The notes under the pieces were generated by a model. That model was not told where the DNA came from. It did not search any database and saw only the letters and a program-made list of their open reading frames with translations. The position numbers were made by a program, and so were the translations under genes. Below, piece by piece: positions 28,155-37,811 of a DNA stretch of 60,164 nt; within the stretch, counting starts at the first letter, position 1; each line of letters opens with the position of its first letter. The stretch spans positions 3,127 through 63,290 of the forward strand of contig JAKIZT010000011.1 in the NCBI GenBank assembly GCA_022707885.1. The letters are read 5' to 3'. This DNA comes from Caldisericales bacterium (GTDB taxonomy: Bacteria > Caldisericota > Caldisericia > JAAYUI01).

Positions 28155-28808
28155 CTATTCCTCCTCAATATACGGCACCAAAACAAGCCCAGCCACCAGT
28201 GCCGCCAGAGATTCACTAATTATCACAACAACAAGATTAATCGAAAATGTGCCCTCTGCCAAGGCTTGGGAAGTAGCCAAAACAAGACAGACCAGCAAGG
28301 GAAGTATAACAGGCATGACAATCACCGGATAAGCGGCACTCAGTGCCCTTCCGCGCGACATGAGATAACCAACAAAACCCTGTGCAAAAGACAGGGCAGG
28401 ACACCCGATCAACACCAGAAGGCCAACAAGCGGCAAGGCTGAGAGCCTGACGCCAAGCCAGAAGCACAGAAGCGGAAAAACCACGCAGGCAATCAACAGA
28501 ACAAAAAACGCATTTGCAAGTGTTTTGGCAAGGAAAACCGAAGGCATGGGGACCCTGAGCCTCAGCTGGTCGGCCGTTCCCTCATCCTCCTCTTTTGCAA
28601 AAGACCTGGAGAGTGTGTCGGAAGAGGAAAACATTACAATAATCCAGAGGAGTGAGGCTATGACCCTTTCGCCCACTTTTGTCCCGGCAAGCGAAAATCC
28701 GAGTGTGGCCGAGAGGACGATCGCGAGTCCAAAACCAACCCCGACAAGATGCCTCCCCCTGAAAGCAACCCTTATCTCCTTTGCCAGAAGTGCCCTAAAA
28801 CTGCGCAA
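28155..28808 (-). CDS. ccmB: Heme ABC transporter permease CcmB
   Basis: About 217 residues with six membrane helices and the CcmB pattern near the N-terminus (LLAKEIRVAFRGRH, MFSSSDTLSRSFAKEEDEGT). It pairs with CcmA and drives release of heme-CcmE. I prefer a TTG start at 28808 with tggag 5 nt upstream, giving a 14-nt overlap with ccmA; a longer form would start at a TTG at 28844 and overlap by 50 nt. Confidence 0.9.
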   Translation of the reverse strand: MRSFRALLAKEIRVAFRGRHLVGVGFGLAIVLSATLGFSLAGTKVGERVIASLLWIIVMFSSSDTLSRSFAKEEDEGTADQLRLRVPMPSVFLAKTLANAFFVLLIACVVFPLLCFWLGVRLSALPLVGLLVLIGCPALSFAQGFVGYLMSRGRALSAAYPVIVMPVILPLLVCLVLATSQALAEGTFSINLVVVIISESLAALVAGLVLVPYIEEE

Positions 28809-29370
28809 TTTTTCTCCATTCTTTCCAGGGATTGTTTGTGGCAATCACAACAGGCCCGCCAAACGACGAGACCATATTGTCAAGAATTGCTTTACCCTCA
28901 GCATCCAGGTGTTGCTCCGGCTCATCAAGCAATATGACGTCCCGGGCCACTGCAAAAGCTGTCATTAGTTTGGCCCTCTGCTTGAGGCCTGCTGAAAGCT
29001 CGTGGTAACGTTTTCCAATGTGGCCGGACAAACCCCATGCCACAAAATCAGGCACAGGAACTCTCGCCAGATCTGCAAAAAATCTGGCATTTTCAAAAAC
29101 AGTCATCTCCTTGTAAAGACCAAGGTCAGGAGAGCACATGGCAATTCTGCCTGGCAACTGGAACCTCTCATGCTTCTTCTCTTTGTCAAACCACTCCATT
29201 GCTCCGGAAGAAGCCTTGAGAAGGCCCGCCATTATCCTCAACAGAGTCGTTTTCCCAGAGCCATTCGGCCCAATGATTGCCCACACACCATCCTCTATGT
29301 CAAAAGAAACGCCAGCAAAAATTGTTTTTGACCCGAAAGATTTTGACAGATTGCTGGCAACCATTCGCAT
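28795..29370 (-). CDS. ccmA: ABC ATPase CcmA
   Basis: A 191-residue ABC ATPase: Walker A GPNGSGKTT, signature ELSAGLKQR (a variant of LSGGQ with Ala-Gly), Walker B VILLDEPEQHLD. It powers CcmB/CcmC-dependent release of heme-bound CcmE. It is the first gene of the ccm operon. There is no ribosome binding site; a strong -10 box lies 8 nt before the ATG. Confidence 0.92.
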   Translation of the reverse strand: MRMVASNLSKSFGSKTIFAGVSFDIEDGVWAIIGPNGSGKTTLLRIMAGLLKASSGAMEWFDKEKKHERFQLPGRIAMCSPDLGLYKEMTVFENARFFADLARVPVPDFVAWGLSGHIGKRYHELSAGLKQRAKLMTAFAVARDVILLDEPEQHLDAEGKAILDNMVSSFGGPVVIATNNPWKEWRKIAQF

Positions 29371-29378
29371 AACAAAAG

Positions 29379-29406
29379 ATTATAGGAGTGTTGCAAAATG
29401 AATCAA
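29379..29406 (-). promoter_or_regulatory. Promoter of the ccm operon, likely leaderless
   Basis: On the minus strand TTGATT (29401-29406), 16 bp, and TATAAT (29379-29384) are followed by 8 nt and then the ccmA ATG (29370). Confidence 0.7.
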
Positions 29407-29461
29407 ACCAGACTAATCTTTTTCTGTTAAAGTTGTCAATTATTTCACAAAAGGAGGAGTC

Positions 29462-30637
29462 ATGTCAAAAGGCTATATCTTGAGTGCCGCAAGGACACCC
29501 ATTGGGAAATTTTTGGGTAGCCTTTCGCCGTTTTCCGCACCAAAACTTGGCGGTTTTGCCATCAAGGCGGCCGTTGAAAGGGCCGGCGTAGAAAAAGAGA
29601 GGATTGACGAGGTAATAATGGGCCAGGTGGTCCAGGCAGGCTGCGGCCAGAACCCGGCAAGGCAGGCACTTATCCATTCAGGTCTAAATCCGGAAACAAA
29701 CGCTCTCACAATCAACAAGGTGTGCGGATCGGGACTGAAAGCGATCATGCTTGCTTCGCAGTCCATCCAGCTTGGTGAAGCAGATATCGTAGTGGCAGGT
29801 GGAATGGAATCCATGACAAATGCGCCATATTACCTGGACAAAGCAAGGACTGAAGGTTACAGGTATGGTGATGGCATTCTTGTTGATGGAGTCATAAAAG
29901 ACGGCCTCTGGTGTGCATTCAATGGTTCCCACATGGGAAACCTTGCAGAATACACCGCAAAGAAGGGCAATGTGACCAGGGAAGAAGCTGACCTTTTTGC
30001 CTTCAATTCCCAGGACAGGGCAATCAAAGCCGTAGAAGCCGGGATTTTTGATGAAGAAGTAGTGCCAATTGCAATACCCCAGAGAAAAGGCGACCCGGTA
30101 ATGTTTTCCAGGGACGAGACCCCAAGACCGACAACAATGGACACCCTTCAAAAACTCAGGCCGGCTTTTGACAAGGAAGGGATCGTGACTGCAGGCAACG
30201 CCCCTGGCCTCTCTGATGGCGGCTCGGCAGTTGTTGTCGCATCCGAAAATGTAGCCAAAACCCACAAACCGCTTGCTTCAATAATTGATTACGCAACCGC
30301 ACACACAGAGCCAAAAGAACTTTTCTGGGCACCAGTCTTTGCCGTCAAAAAACTGATGGAAAAAACAGGCCTGAAAATCTCGGACTTTGATCTCATTGAA
30401 GCCAATGAAGCCTTTGCTGTCCAGTGCATAGTTGACGGCAGGGGGCTCGAATGGGACCCAAATACAGTCAATATCTCCGGTGGCGCCATAGCACTCGGGC
30501 ACCCGATAGGCTCCTCCGGTTCAAGGATTATTACAACACTGATCCACAACCTGAAGAGGAACGGCAAGAAGCGCGGACTTGCAACACTCTGCCTTGGAGG
30601 CGGAGGCGCCGTTGCAATGGCAATTGAACTGGTGTGA
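29462..30637 (+). CDS. Acetyl-CoA C-acetyltransferase (thiolase)
   Basis: A 391-residue thiolase with the acylated Cys in [11 protein letters not shown], the NEAFAVQ motif, [17 protein letters not shown] and the C-terminal catalytic Cys in [13 protein letters not shown]. It interconverts two acetyl-CoA with acetoacetyl-CoA. An aaaggaggag ribosome binding site precedes the ATG. The next gene encodes 3-hydroxyacyl-CoA dehydrogenase, so the pair runs between acetyl-CoA and 3-hydroxybutyryl-CoA, either toward butyrate-type products or in fatty-acid/crotonate breakdown. Confidence 0.95.
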   Translation: MSKGYILSAARTPIGKFLGSLSPFSAPKLGGFAIKAAVERAGVEKERIDEVIMGQVVQAGCGQNPARQALIHSGLNPETNALTINKVCGSGLKAIMLASQSIQLGEADIVVAGGMESMTNAPYYLDKARTEGYRYGDGILVDGVIKDGLWCAFNGSHMGNLAEYTAKKGNVTREEADLFAFNSQDRAIKAVEAGIFDEEVVPIAIPQRKGDPVMFSRDETPRPTTMDTLQKLRPAFDKEGIVTAGNAPGLSDGGSAVVVASENVAKTHKPLASIIDYATAHTEPKELFWAPVFAVKKLMEKTGLKISDFDLIEANEAFAVQCIVDGRGLEWDPNTVNISGGAIALGHPIGSSGSRIITTLIHNLKRNGKKRGLATLCLGGGGAVAMAIELV

Positions 30638-30647
30638 GGAGGAAGCA

Positions 30648-31508
30648 ATGGAGATAAAAAAAGTTGGTGTCATAGGCGCAGGTGTAATGGGAAACGGGAT
30701 CGCCCATGTATTTGCACAGACCGGATATGAAGTCGTCCTTGCAGAAGCAAACATCCAGCTTGCTGAAAAAGGCAAGGCAACTATCCAGAAAAACCTCGGC
30801 AGGATGGTCCAGAAAGGCACGATCACACAGGAAATTGCCGATGCAACACTTGCGAGAATAAAAACAACCGAAAACCTTGGAGACCTCAAAGATTGCCAGA
30901 TCGTTGTCGAAGCGGTCACCGAAAACAGGCAGGTCAAAAACCAGATATACGACAAATTGAATGGTATCCTACAGGAAGATGCAATCCTGGCCTCAAACAC
31001 CTCCACAATTTCAATCACCGAGCTGGCCGCAAAATACAAAAACCCAGGAAGATTTATCGGCATGCACTTCATGAACCCAGTCCCTCTCATGAAACTTGTT
31101 GAAGTGATAAGGGGAATGCTCACGACTGATGAAACCTACAATATCGTGAACGATCTTTCAATCAAGCTGGGGAAGACACCGGCAGTTGCAAACGATTATC
31201 CAGGATTTGTCAGCAACAGGATACTGATGCCAATGATAAACGAGGCAGTCTATTGCCTTATGGAGGGCGTTGCCGACAAGGAATCAATAGATACTGTAAT
31301 GAAACTCGGCATGAACCATCCAATGGGCCCACTTGCACTTGCAGACCTTATCGGCCTTGATACCTGTCTGGCAATCATGGAAGTGCTCTACGAAGGACTG
31401 GGCGATTCAAAATACAGGCCGTGTCCACTGCTGAGAAAAATGGTTGCAGCAGGCCTTCTTGGAAGGAAATCAGGAAAAGGTTTCTACGATTACACCGAAC
31501 AGAAATAA
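30648..31508 (+). CDS. 3-hydroxybutyryl-CoA dehydrogenase
   Basis: A 286-residue enzyme with the N-terminal NAD(P) motif [17 protein letters not shown] and the family signature ([58 protein letters not shown]). It reduces acetoacetyl-CoA to 3-hydroxybutyryl-CoA or the reverse. I start it at the ATG with gaggagg upstream, 10 nt after the thiolase stop; open frame upstream overlaps the thiolase gene. A crotonase would be needed to continue the pathway and is not in the window. Confidence 0.94.
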   Translation: MEIKKVGVIGAGVMGNGIAHVFAQTGYEVVLAEANIQLAEKGKATIQKNLGRMVQKGTITQEIADATLARIKTTENLGDLKDCQIVVEAVTENRQVKNQIYDKLNGILQEDAILASNTSTISITELAAKYKNPGRFIGMHFMNPVPLMKLVEVIRGMLTTDETYNIVNDLSIKLGKTPAVANDYPGFVSNRILMPMINEAVYCLMEGVADKESIDTVMKLGMNHPMGPLALADLIGLDTCLAIMEVLYEGLGDSKYRPCPLLRKMVAAGLLGRKSGKGFYDYTEQK

Positions 31509-31552
31509 CCATAAAATCTGACTCGTAGGTCAGATTTCAACAACCAACAACA

Positions 31553-31583
31553 AAAAAGCCCCGCCTGAAAGCGGGGCTTTTTT
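31553..31583. terminator. Bidirectional intrinsic terminator
   Basis: AAAAAAGCCCCGC (31553-31565) pairs with GCGGGGCTTTTTT (31571-31583) around a 5-nt loop, with T-runs on both strands. It serves the thiolase operon (plus) and the giant secreted protein gene (minus). A smaller hairpin, 31514-31522 with 31529-31537, lies just before it. Confidence 0.9.
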
Positions 31584-31612
31584 AATTCATCAGCGAAGAC
31601 AGGGATTGTTTG

Positions 31613-34600
31613 CTACTTTACCCTTATCTTTTTGGTATAAGTGCAGGAATTGGCATAACGGTCAGTGGTCCTGAGGGTTATGCTGTAGCTGCCCGAGGAA
31701 TAGGTGTAGCTGAATTCTTTTGTGGTGTCATTTTCAATGTTGAAGGTTTTGTCAATCTTTCCATCACCTTCGAAATCAAGATCAACAGTGTATGGTCCAC
31801 ATCCACCAAACGGGCTCACCTTGATGGTCATTGTGCCAGATGCAGGGATGACATAAATGTTGTCATTGTCCGGCTTTGCCTCTGGAATCAAGATCGAAAT
31901 GTCGGGGCACTCACAAACTACTGGCTCTTTTGCGCCAACTCTGAGTACTATGACCGCGGTATCCTGGTCCCTTAAACCCTCTGCGGAGGTGACAATAGCA
32001 GTATTTATGATATTGATGCCGGGGTTAAGGCTTATGTCTTTTCTGACTCTCAATGTCAGCTCAATAATTTTTACTTCTCCAGGATTCATGACTCCAAACG
32101 ACCAGACGATTTTTTGCATGCCGAGTGATCCTGAAGGAATCGAGGATACGTATTCAAGTTCTCTTGGCAGGATATCAACCACAACAACATTGGTTGCTTC
32201 TCTTGTACCAATATTTTTTACAATTATCGTGTAGCTAACTTTTTCACCCTGCTGGGCCATGAATTTCTTTGTTGTTTTCGTGAGTGTAATGAGTGGCTCG
32301 CCAAGAACATCGACAGTGCACTGTGCAAATTCCGGGTTTGGTGCAGTATCGGCATATGTCAGAACGTTGTTGGTGAGTTTGGTGCCTTTGGCCAAGTGGC
32401 CAACTCTTACCCTTACGACAAGAACGAATGTTTCGCGTGGTGCAAGGCTTCCATTTCCAGCCAAACCAACAGAAGTTGTCCATCTGTTGTTGTCAACATC
32501 TGGCGGCGGGTTGGCATCGTAGAAGGTCACTCCCTTTGGATAGTTCTCGACGATATTGACGTTTGTCTGTGTGTATGGGGTATCGTTTGTAACAGTTATT
32601 GTGTAAATCAGAAGGCTGTCTGGAAGCACAGGGTCTGGAACGCATTTTTTTGTTATCTGGAGCGATGGCACAACCGGAACCTGGAGAATGAAGCCATGCA
32701 TGTGGCCTCTTTCCTCAGAACGTGGGTAGTATGGGTTTGGCCATGGTCCGCCAGTTGGTGAACCAGCGCAGGTATAATAATTATTTTCTGTATTGGGATT
32801 GCAATCAATATCATCATTACCCCATTCAGTTGCCACACAGGGTCCCTGGCCATCATCCAGTGAGTTGGGATCAGAACCACCGGCGTTAGAACAAACCAGA
32901 TAAGGCCTGAGCAGGACCGATGAATCTTCACCAGCGAGATATGTTCTTGTCGGTCTGTGAAGTGCTTTTGTATCATAATCCTGGTTCACATAGTCCCACC
33001 ATTGGTCAGCTTTCCAGTGGATGGCTGTCTTTGCGGCAACGACCGTGAAATCACGGTGCCAGAACCATGAACAACTGTACTGTTTTGCATTAGAAGCATA
33101 TTTTGGATTCATTGCTTTAGGGCTCCACTGATAGCCGGCTGGGAAGCCCGGTGGCAACGTTGGGGCAGTTTCTGCTCCGCTATTTGCTCCCATCCATCCG
33201 TTTGCCCACCATGCACCACCCTGGCCTGCCATTGGGTCAGCTGGTTGTGGATTGAGCCAGAACTGGTCGGTTGGAACCCTGTTGGTGCCACATGCCCAAT
33301 AATCCCATTCTGTTCTGTACCATCCAAGTTGCCCTCCGCAGGTTCCATTATCAGCCGAGTTTCCAATTATTCCGACATAAGCTCCGGCATTTGCGCCATC
33401 AACAGGCCATGTTGAAGGATCCGGTGGGGTCCTGAAACCGGAGAACATGGTTTGCGAGTTTTGCCTGTCATTGTTGCAAAGTGTCAATGCACCATCCGCA
33501 ATCATTATTTGGGAGAGCGGGAGAGTGGAATTCTCAAAAATCATTACTATCTCAAATCCATAATACTGCGGGTTCCCAGGCTCAAAATCCTGATACACTC
33601 TGGACACTGTAATGAAATCGTATGGGTCAGTGATATATGGTGTAATATTGAAACGGAATGTTGATTGCATCTGGCCCCAGCCTCTGCAACCACAATTTGG
33701 CCTGTAACCGCTGTCGTTGTTTCTTCCAAGGAATGAGCCAGCGCAAAGAATTGATTGTGGATTTCCAGGCCTTCCAGAATTAACAAGGATCGGCTCGTGT
33801 TGATAGTTTCCTCCACCTATATTCCTTCCAACCGAGTTGGCATACAGGTAGCAGGCAACAAGTCTTGAATTGTCCGGTATGTAGTCCGGGCGATATTTCA
33901 GGCGTGTTATTCCAGTGGCTCCGGGGGACGAATCATGGACAAACTGGCAGAAATAAGTCCTGTTTGCCCCGCCACCACCAAAAGCGGTTGACTGGGCAAG
34001 CATTGCAAATCCATATTTTCCAATAAATGGCGGAATGTCCTGATTGAGTCTGTTGAACGATGTTGTGAACTGGTGAACGTAGTAGAACCTTCCAGTATTC
34101 ACATAATCATATTCCGGATACGGTGCACCATCACCAAAATATTGGTAGCCAAGAACCACACCATCAGTGAAAACGCCTTGTGTTGCTGTTGGCATGTTGT
34201 TAAATGACGCATCTCCACCAAAACCAGCAAGCCCGGTAAACGGGGAGTTGTCGTAAGAGAAGGCTATACTGTCTCCGCCGTTTGTTCCTCCACCAATCAT
34301 GACTCCGCTGTGGATAGTTGGACCAACCTGCTCGCGGCTTGCAAAATAAGCTGTGATATTTGCTGTTACAGGTGGGATATTGACAGAAGAGGCATCAAAG
34401 TTTATTTGATAACCACCCGTTGGGAGGGGCTGGATTGGACCCGCTCCATCAGGATCAAACCCGAAATAAAGGGCGGCTGGATATATCGCTCCGCTACTAA
34501 AAGCAGCAAGCCTTCCATCGGCACCAAATGCAAGTGTCGGGTTTGGTGCAGCATTGCAGGCTGTCCAGCCTGTTGGTGCACCACTGTAAGCATCATGGAA

Positions 34601-36187
34601 ACCAACCCTCGTTGTGATATCCTGACCAATTGTTACACCACCCTGGCCATGCATTGAAAATGCTGTTATAGTTGCTGTTCCAGCAAGTGGTGCTTCAAAA
34701 CCACCGGATAGTGTTTGATAGAAGACTGGGCCAAAATCAAGTCCAAAATTGAAGCTTGCTCCAGTATAATTAAAGAGGTGTGATCCGATATCACAAATCC
34801 CTGTTCTGTCGTCACCAGCCATGTAAGGAATCCCACCATCAGGCGTGACTGGACCATTTGGAACATACAGTTTGCCACCGGTTGAGGTGCCAATGCCCAA
34901 TATGTTCTGGGCACCATACCATGTTGTTATGTAGTCCTTATTTTCAACATTGCTATTGGCTTTGTCAGCGTAGAGAACATCCGAAATAATCTGGTTCAAT
35001 ACAGGAACTTCACCTCTGATTCCTGGGTATCCTGGCGGATATATAAGATAACGATCATAATATTCCGAGTTGAAATCTACAAAGAAGGTGCCAGAACCAT
35101 ATGTGGCCGTCTGGCCATCATTGATGATTCCAGGTGTTGTTTCTCTCCATATTTTATACCAGACTGAAGCAGCCATCTGGTACCTTGTTGGGGCAAGAAC
35201 CAGCATACGCTCGCCAGGAGTGCTTGTGTAGAAGAAGCCTCCGCCTGGTTGCAAAGCTGTCTGGTTGCAGTTTTCATAAAGAGGAAGCGTTATGGGTGTT
35301 CCCCAGCTGAGGTTTGGCCTGTTTGGAGGAGTGTATCCATTGCGCTGGCACCACAATCTTCTTGCAAGGATTGACTGCATCTCTGTCATTCCTTCAACCC
35401 ATGCGTGGAAATAAAGGTTGAGGTCATCATAATAGGCATGGACCATTTCATGTGCCAGTGCATCGAGTCTTGCTTCTTGTGCCGTCATGTTCCAGGCAGG
35501 CACGAAATAAGCCGCATCACGTGCCATGTCAGTTGGCATATCTATATAACCTATAGAGCCGACACCAGACTGTGTATACTGGGCAAAAGTGCCAGTTGGG
35601 AGGTTGTCATCTCTTCTAAAATAAACCTCAATAGAAAACATTGGGGCGCCAAAAACATCCTGGATGCAATTTTTCATTCCAATCGGGAAGCTCGGACCAC
35701 CTTCTACAAAGGTCTGGATATTTGGCATTTCAGTTGCGCAATTCCAGTATGAATCAGGAGGTGTAGCACCAGACTGGCATGAACCTGTAAATCTCCAATC
35801 TATAATGCCCGAAGGTGCTATTTTTTGGGTTGGCAGTATTGGATTGTCATTGCGATATGTGTTTTGTGGGAGAGGATTAGTCATTATCTTTCCGTTGTGT
35901 TTGTAGAGCACCAGTGGATCAAAGTTGAAACCAGCAGGAACTCCCTTTGCAATCTCTTTAAGAGCCCTGTCCGCAATATTCCTGATTTTCTTCTGGTTCT
36001 CCCTTGAATATATCTGGACAAACGGAGTTTTTTCTCCGATGATCGGGGTCACATCAACCACGATCGCTCCAGGATTCGACTCATTTACCTTGCCTTTAGC
36101 AGTAGTTCTTGTTTCGAAGGCAAATACAGAACCGAAACCAATCTGCACAATGAACAGCACAGCTAGCGCCAATGAAAGTTTTTTCAT
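31613..36187 (-). CDS. Giant secreted putative metallopeptidase with DUF11 domains
   Basis: The protein has 1524 residues from the ATG at 36187 (aggggag 5 nt upstream); 38 open codons before it look untranslated. A signal peptide (about 1-23) is followed by GAIVVDVTP at 40-48. A zinc-peptidase site is seen at H246-E247-M-V-H250, with E265 in HAWVEGMTE as likely third ligand, a gluzincin-like arrangement. A very long Gly/Asn/aromatic-rich beta region follows. Two DUF11-type domains (starting near 1180 with LQITKKCVPDP and near 1300 with LITLTKTTKK) and a PKD-like C-terminal domain (about 1425-1524) form a stalk. There is no C-terminal membrane anchor. It is probably an exported surface enzyme; the substrate is unknown. 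Confidence 0.8.
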   Translation of the reverse strand: MKKLSLALAVLFIVQIGFGSVFAFETRTTAKGKVNESNPGAIVVDVTPIIGEKTPFVQIYSRENQKKIRNIADRALKEIAKGVPAGFNFDPLVLYKHNGKIMTNPLPQNTYRNDNPILPTQKIAPSGIIDWRFTGSCQSGATPPDSYWNCATEMPNIQTFVEGGPSFPIGMKNCIQDVFGAPMFSIEVYFRRDDNLPTGTFAQYTQSGVGSIGYIDMPTDMARDAAYFVPAWNMTAQEARLDALAHEMVHAYYDDLNLYFHAWVEGMTEMQSILARRLWCQRNGYTPPNRPNLSWGTPITLPLYENCNQTALQPGGGFFYTSTPGERMLVLAPTRYQMAASVWYKIWRETTPGIINDGQTATYGSGTFFVDFNSEYYDRYLIYPPGYPGIRGEVPVLNQIISDVLYADKANSNVENKDYITTWYGAQNILGIGTSTGGKLYVPNGPVTPDGGIPYMAGDDRTGICDIGSHLFNYTGASFNFGLDFGPVFYQTLSGGFEAPLAGTATITAFSMHGQGGVTIGQDITTRVGFHDAYSGAPTGWTACNAAPNPTLAFGADGRLAAFSSGAIYPAALYFGFDPDGAGPIQPLPTGGYQINFDASSVNIPPVTANITAYFASREQVGPTIHSGVMIGGGTNGGDSIAFSYDNSPFTGLAGFGGDASFNNMPTATQGVFTDGVVLGYQYFGDGAPYPEYDYVNTGRFYYVHQFTTSFNRLNQDIPPFIGKYGFAMLAQSTAFGGGGANRTYFCQFVHDSSPGATGITRLKYRPDYIPDNSRLVACYLYANSVGRNIGGGNYQHEPILVNSGRPGNPQSILCAGSFLGRNNDSGYRPNCGCRGWGQMQSTFRFNITPYITDPYDFITVSRVYQDFEPGNPQYYGFEIVMIFENSTLPLSQIMIADGALTLCNNDRQNSQTMFSGFRTPPDPSTWPVDGANAGAYVGIIGNSADNGTCGGQLGWYRTEWDYWACGTNRVPTDQFWLNPQPADPMAGQGGAWWANGWMGANSGAETAPTLPPGFPAGYQWSPKAMNPKYASNAKQYSCSWFWHRDFTVVAAKTAIHWKADQWWDYVNQDYDTKALHRPTRTYLAGEDSSVLLRPYLVCSNAGGSDPNSLDDGQGPCVATEWGNDDIDCNPNTENNYYTCAGSPTGGPWPNPYYPRSEERGHMHGFILQVPVVPSLQITKKCVPDPVLPDSLLIYTITVTNDTPYTQTNVNIVENYPKGVTFYDANPPPDVDNNRWTTSVGLAGNGSLAPRETFVLVVRVRVGHLAKGTKLTNNVLTYADTAPNPEFAQCTVDVLGEPLITLTKTTKKFMAQQGEKVSYTIIVKNIGTREATNVVVVDILPRELEYVSSIPSGSLGMQKIVWSFGVMNPGEVKIIELTLRVRKDISLNPGINIINTAIVTSAEGLRDQDTAVIVLRVGAKEPVVCECPDISILIPEAKPDNDNIYVIPASGTMTIKVSPFGGCGPYTVDLDFEGDGKIDKTFNIENDTTKEFSYTYSSGSYSITLRTTDRYANSCTYTKKIRVK

Positions 36188-36793
36188 GCTAACTCCCCTT
36201 TTTTTACGAAAAACAACCGAATGGTCTAGAATAGAAACAGTCTGAAAACGACAAACACAAATGATACCTGTACAACACAACCTGGGATTCTTAACAAACA
36301 ATTACAATTTATTGATATTGAAACGAATTGTCAAGTGGCCCCTCTTGGGATAATTTCCAATGCAAATCTTTCTTTGGTCAAAATTTTCTAACAAATACAA
36401 AAACCATCACAAAATGGTCTATTTGAGATAAAATAGCGCACTTTTTTATATCAATGTTACATATATGTATATTATATGTATTAAGCTTGCGATATGCATA
36501 AAATTGGGCAAAGAATCATTATGAAAGCTTAGAAATTCTTGTTATTCAAATTCATACTTATCAATAATATTTAAACTTATGACTAAAATTAATAATTTAT
36601 ATATCAAAAAATAATTTAATACTTAATCGGTGAGCAATGCTCATATTTGATATTGATAATTTTTACTGAATTTAAAATAAATCGTTCAAACAGGTTTGGT
36701 ATAAACAAACCTATGGAAAAGAAAAAATGCCATAGGTTTGCCAAAAACACGTTTCTTTTAATTTTAAAAGCGGACAAAAACTTCAAAGATAAC
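36188..36793. other. AT-rich intergenic region with inverted repeats
   Basis: No coding frame here looks real. The clearest structure is a three-part repeat: AGGTTTG (36692-36698), CAAACCTATGG (36706-36716) and CCATAGGTTTG (36730-36740). The middle part can pair either with the left part (7 bp) or with the right part (11 bp, 13-nt loop). It lies about 55 bp upstream of the ferredoxin promoter, so it could be an operator, or the end of an unannotated small transcript. Confidence 0.5.
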
Positions 36794-36821
36794 TTGACAC
36801 GCAAACCCCCCAAAATATACT
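36794..36821 (+). promoter_or_regulatory. Promoter of the ferredoxin gene
   Basis: TTGACA (36794-36799), a 16-bp spacer and TATACT (36816-36821). The predicted start near 36828 leaves a short leader containing the ribosome binding site aaggagg before ATG 36851. Confidence 0.75.
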
Positions 36822-36850
36822 ACGCATGCATTACAAATTAAGGAGGAACC

Positions 36851-37033
36851 ATGAAACCAACAGTCGACAAAGAGACTTGCATCGGTTGCGGAGTTTGCGC
36901 CTCGGTTTGCCCGGACGTTTTCGAAATTGGAAGTGATGGCCTTGCAGGCGTTATTGGTGGCTCGGATTGTGGTGGTTGCGGTTGCTGTGAAGAAGCTTCC
37001 GAGAACTGCCCAGTTGGTGCCATTAAGCTCTGA
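36851..37033 (+). CDS. 4Fe-4S ferredoxin, 60 residues
   Basis: A small soluble electron carrier. The first Cys motif is CIGCGVCASVCP. The second half is CGGCGCCEEASENCPVGAI, with more Cys than a single-cluster ferredoxin needs, so one or two [4Fe-4S] clusters are possible. It has its own consensus promoter, an aaggagg ribosome binding site and a terminator, so it is a monocistronic and probably well expressed gene. Confidence 0.92.
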   Translation: MKPTVDKETCIGCGVCASVCPDVFEIGSDGLAGVIGGSDCGGCGCCEEASENCPVGAIKL

Positions 37034-37046
37034 GAAAAACAGAAAC

Positions 37047-37077
37047 AAAAAGCGGCCTCCTCAGGGGGCCGCTTTTT
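37047..37077. terminator. Bidirectional intrinsic terminator
   Basis: AAAAAGCGGCC (37047-37057) pairs with GGCCGCTTTTT (37067-37077), flanked by T-runs on both strands. It ends the ferredoxin transcript and the oppositely transcribed CYTH gene pair. Confidence 0.9.
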
Positions 37078-37100
37078 CATTTGTGATAAGAAGGTTTTCC

Positions 37101-37811
37101 TTAAAGAAGTTCTATTCCCCTGCTCATTTTTGAGACCGACGAGAAACACGAGTCTACACCTGTGATGTCTCGCACCCCAACATTTATCACTTCCATTATT
37201 TTTGTGGCCATGTCAAAAAGTTCATTTGAATAATAATCAATCTCCACCTGTGTAAAAACTTCATTAGGTCTTGCCTTGTATGTCACCCTGTCAATTTTTA
37301 TTTTGACCTGGTCAGTGGGCTGATCACTGTAAGAAATCGGGTATATGCACCTTTCGCACTTCAGTCTGATAATCTCTGAAAGCCCCATTGACTCAAGGTG
37401 TTCCACCACACCTATGGCTTCTGGACTCGGCGGACAAAGCTTTTCAGGGTGGTCTCTAAGGAGTTCGGCAATTATTTCGTTTGTTTTCAAAACCGATATT
37501 TCATTGTCGTATATCTCGGCCGGCTTTCCATAGCTTGCCTCATTGAGTTTCCTGTAGGCTATGAACTCTGCTTCCCTGGATTTTTGCGGCCACACTGATT
37601 TTCTAACTCTTATATATGCATCCTGGCCATGCAAGAGGAACAATCCTGAGGGCTGAAGCTGGTCAAAATACCTGTCATAATTGATCATATCAATTCTTGC
37701 CCTGACTGGCCATCTGTATTTTTCGATAAGTTCAGAGACAAGCGCAGAAATCTTCGGCGAGGCATCAGCATTAATATCAAGCTTAAGCTCTCTTTCATTG
37801 GTTGGATTCAT
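37101..37811 (-). CDS. CYTH-fold protein (second of a pair)
   Basis: A 236-residue protein with the CYTH/triphosphate-tunnel signature ExExK at its N-terminus (ERELKLDI), followed by basic strands (AYIRVRK, EAEFIAYRK), KIKIDRV and an acidic pair in TQVEIDYY. The family includes thiamine triphosphatases, tripolyphosphatases and class IV adenylate cyclases, so the substrate should be a triphosphorylated compound in the cytoplasm, but which one cannot be told. Its ATG overlaps the stop of the upstream CYTH gene (ATGA). Confidence 0.65.
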   Translation of the reverse strand: MNPTNERELKLDINADASPKISALVSELIEKYRWPVRARIDMINYDRYFDQLQPSGLFLLHGQDAYIRVRKSVWPQKSREAEFIAYRKLNEASYGKPAEIYDNEISVLKTNEIIAELLRDHPEKLCPPSPEAIGVVEHLESMGLSEIIRLKCERCIYPISYSDQPTDQVKIKIDRVTYKARPNEVFTQVEIDYYSNELFDMATKIMEVINVGVRDITGVDSCFSSVSKMSRGIELL

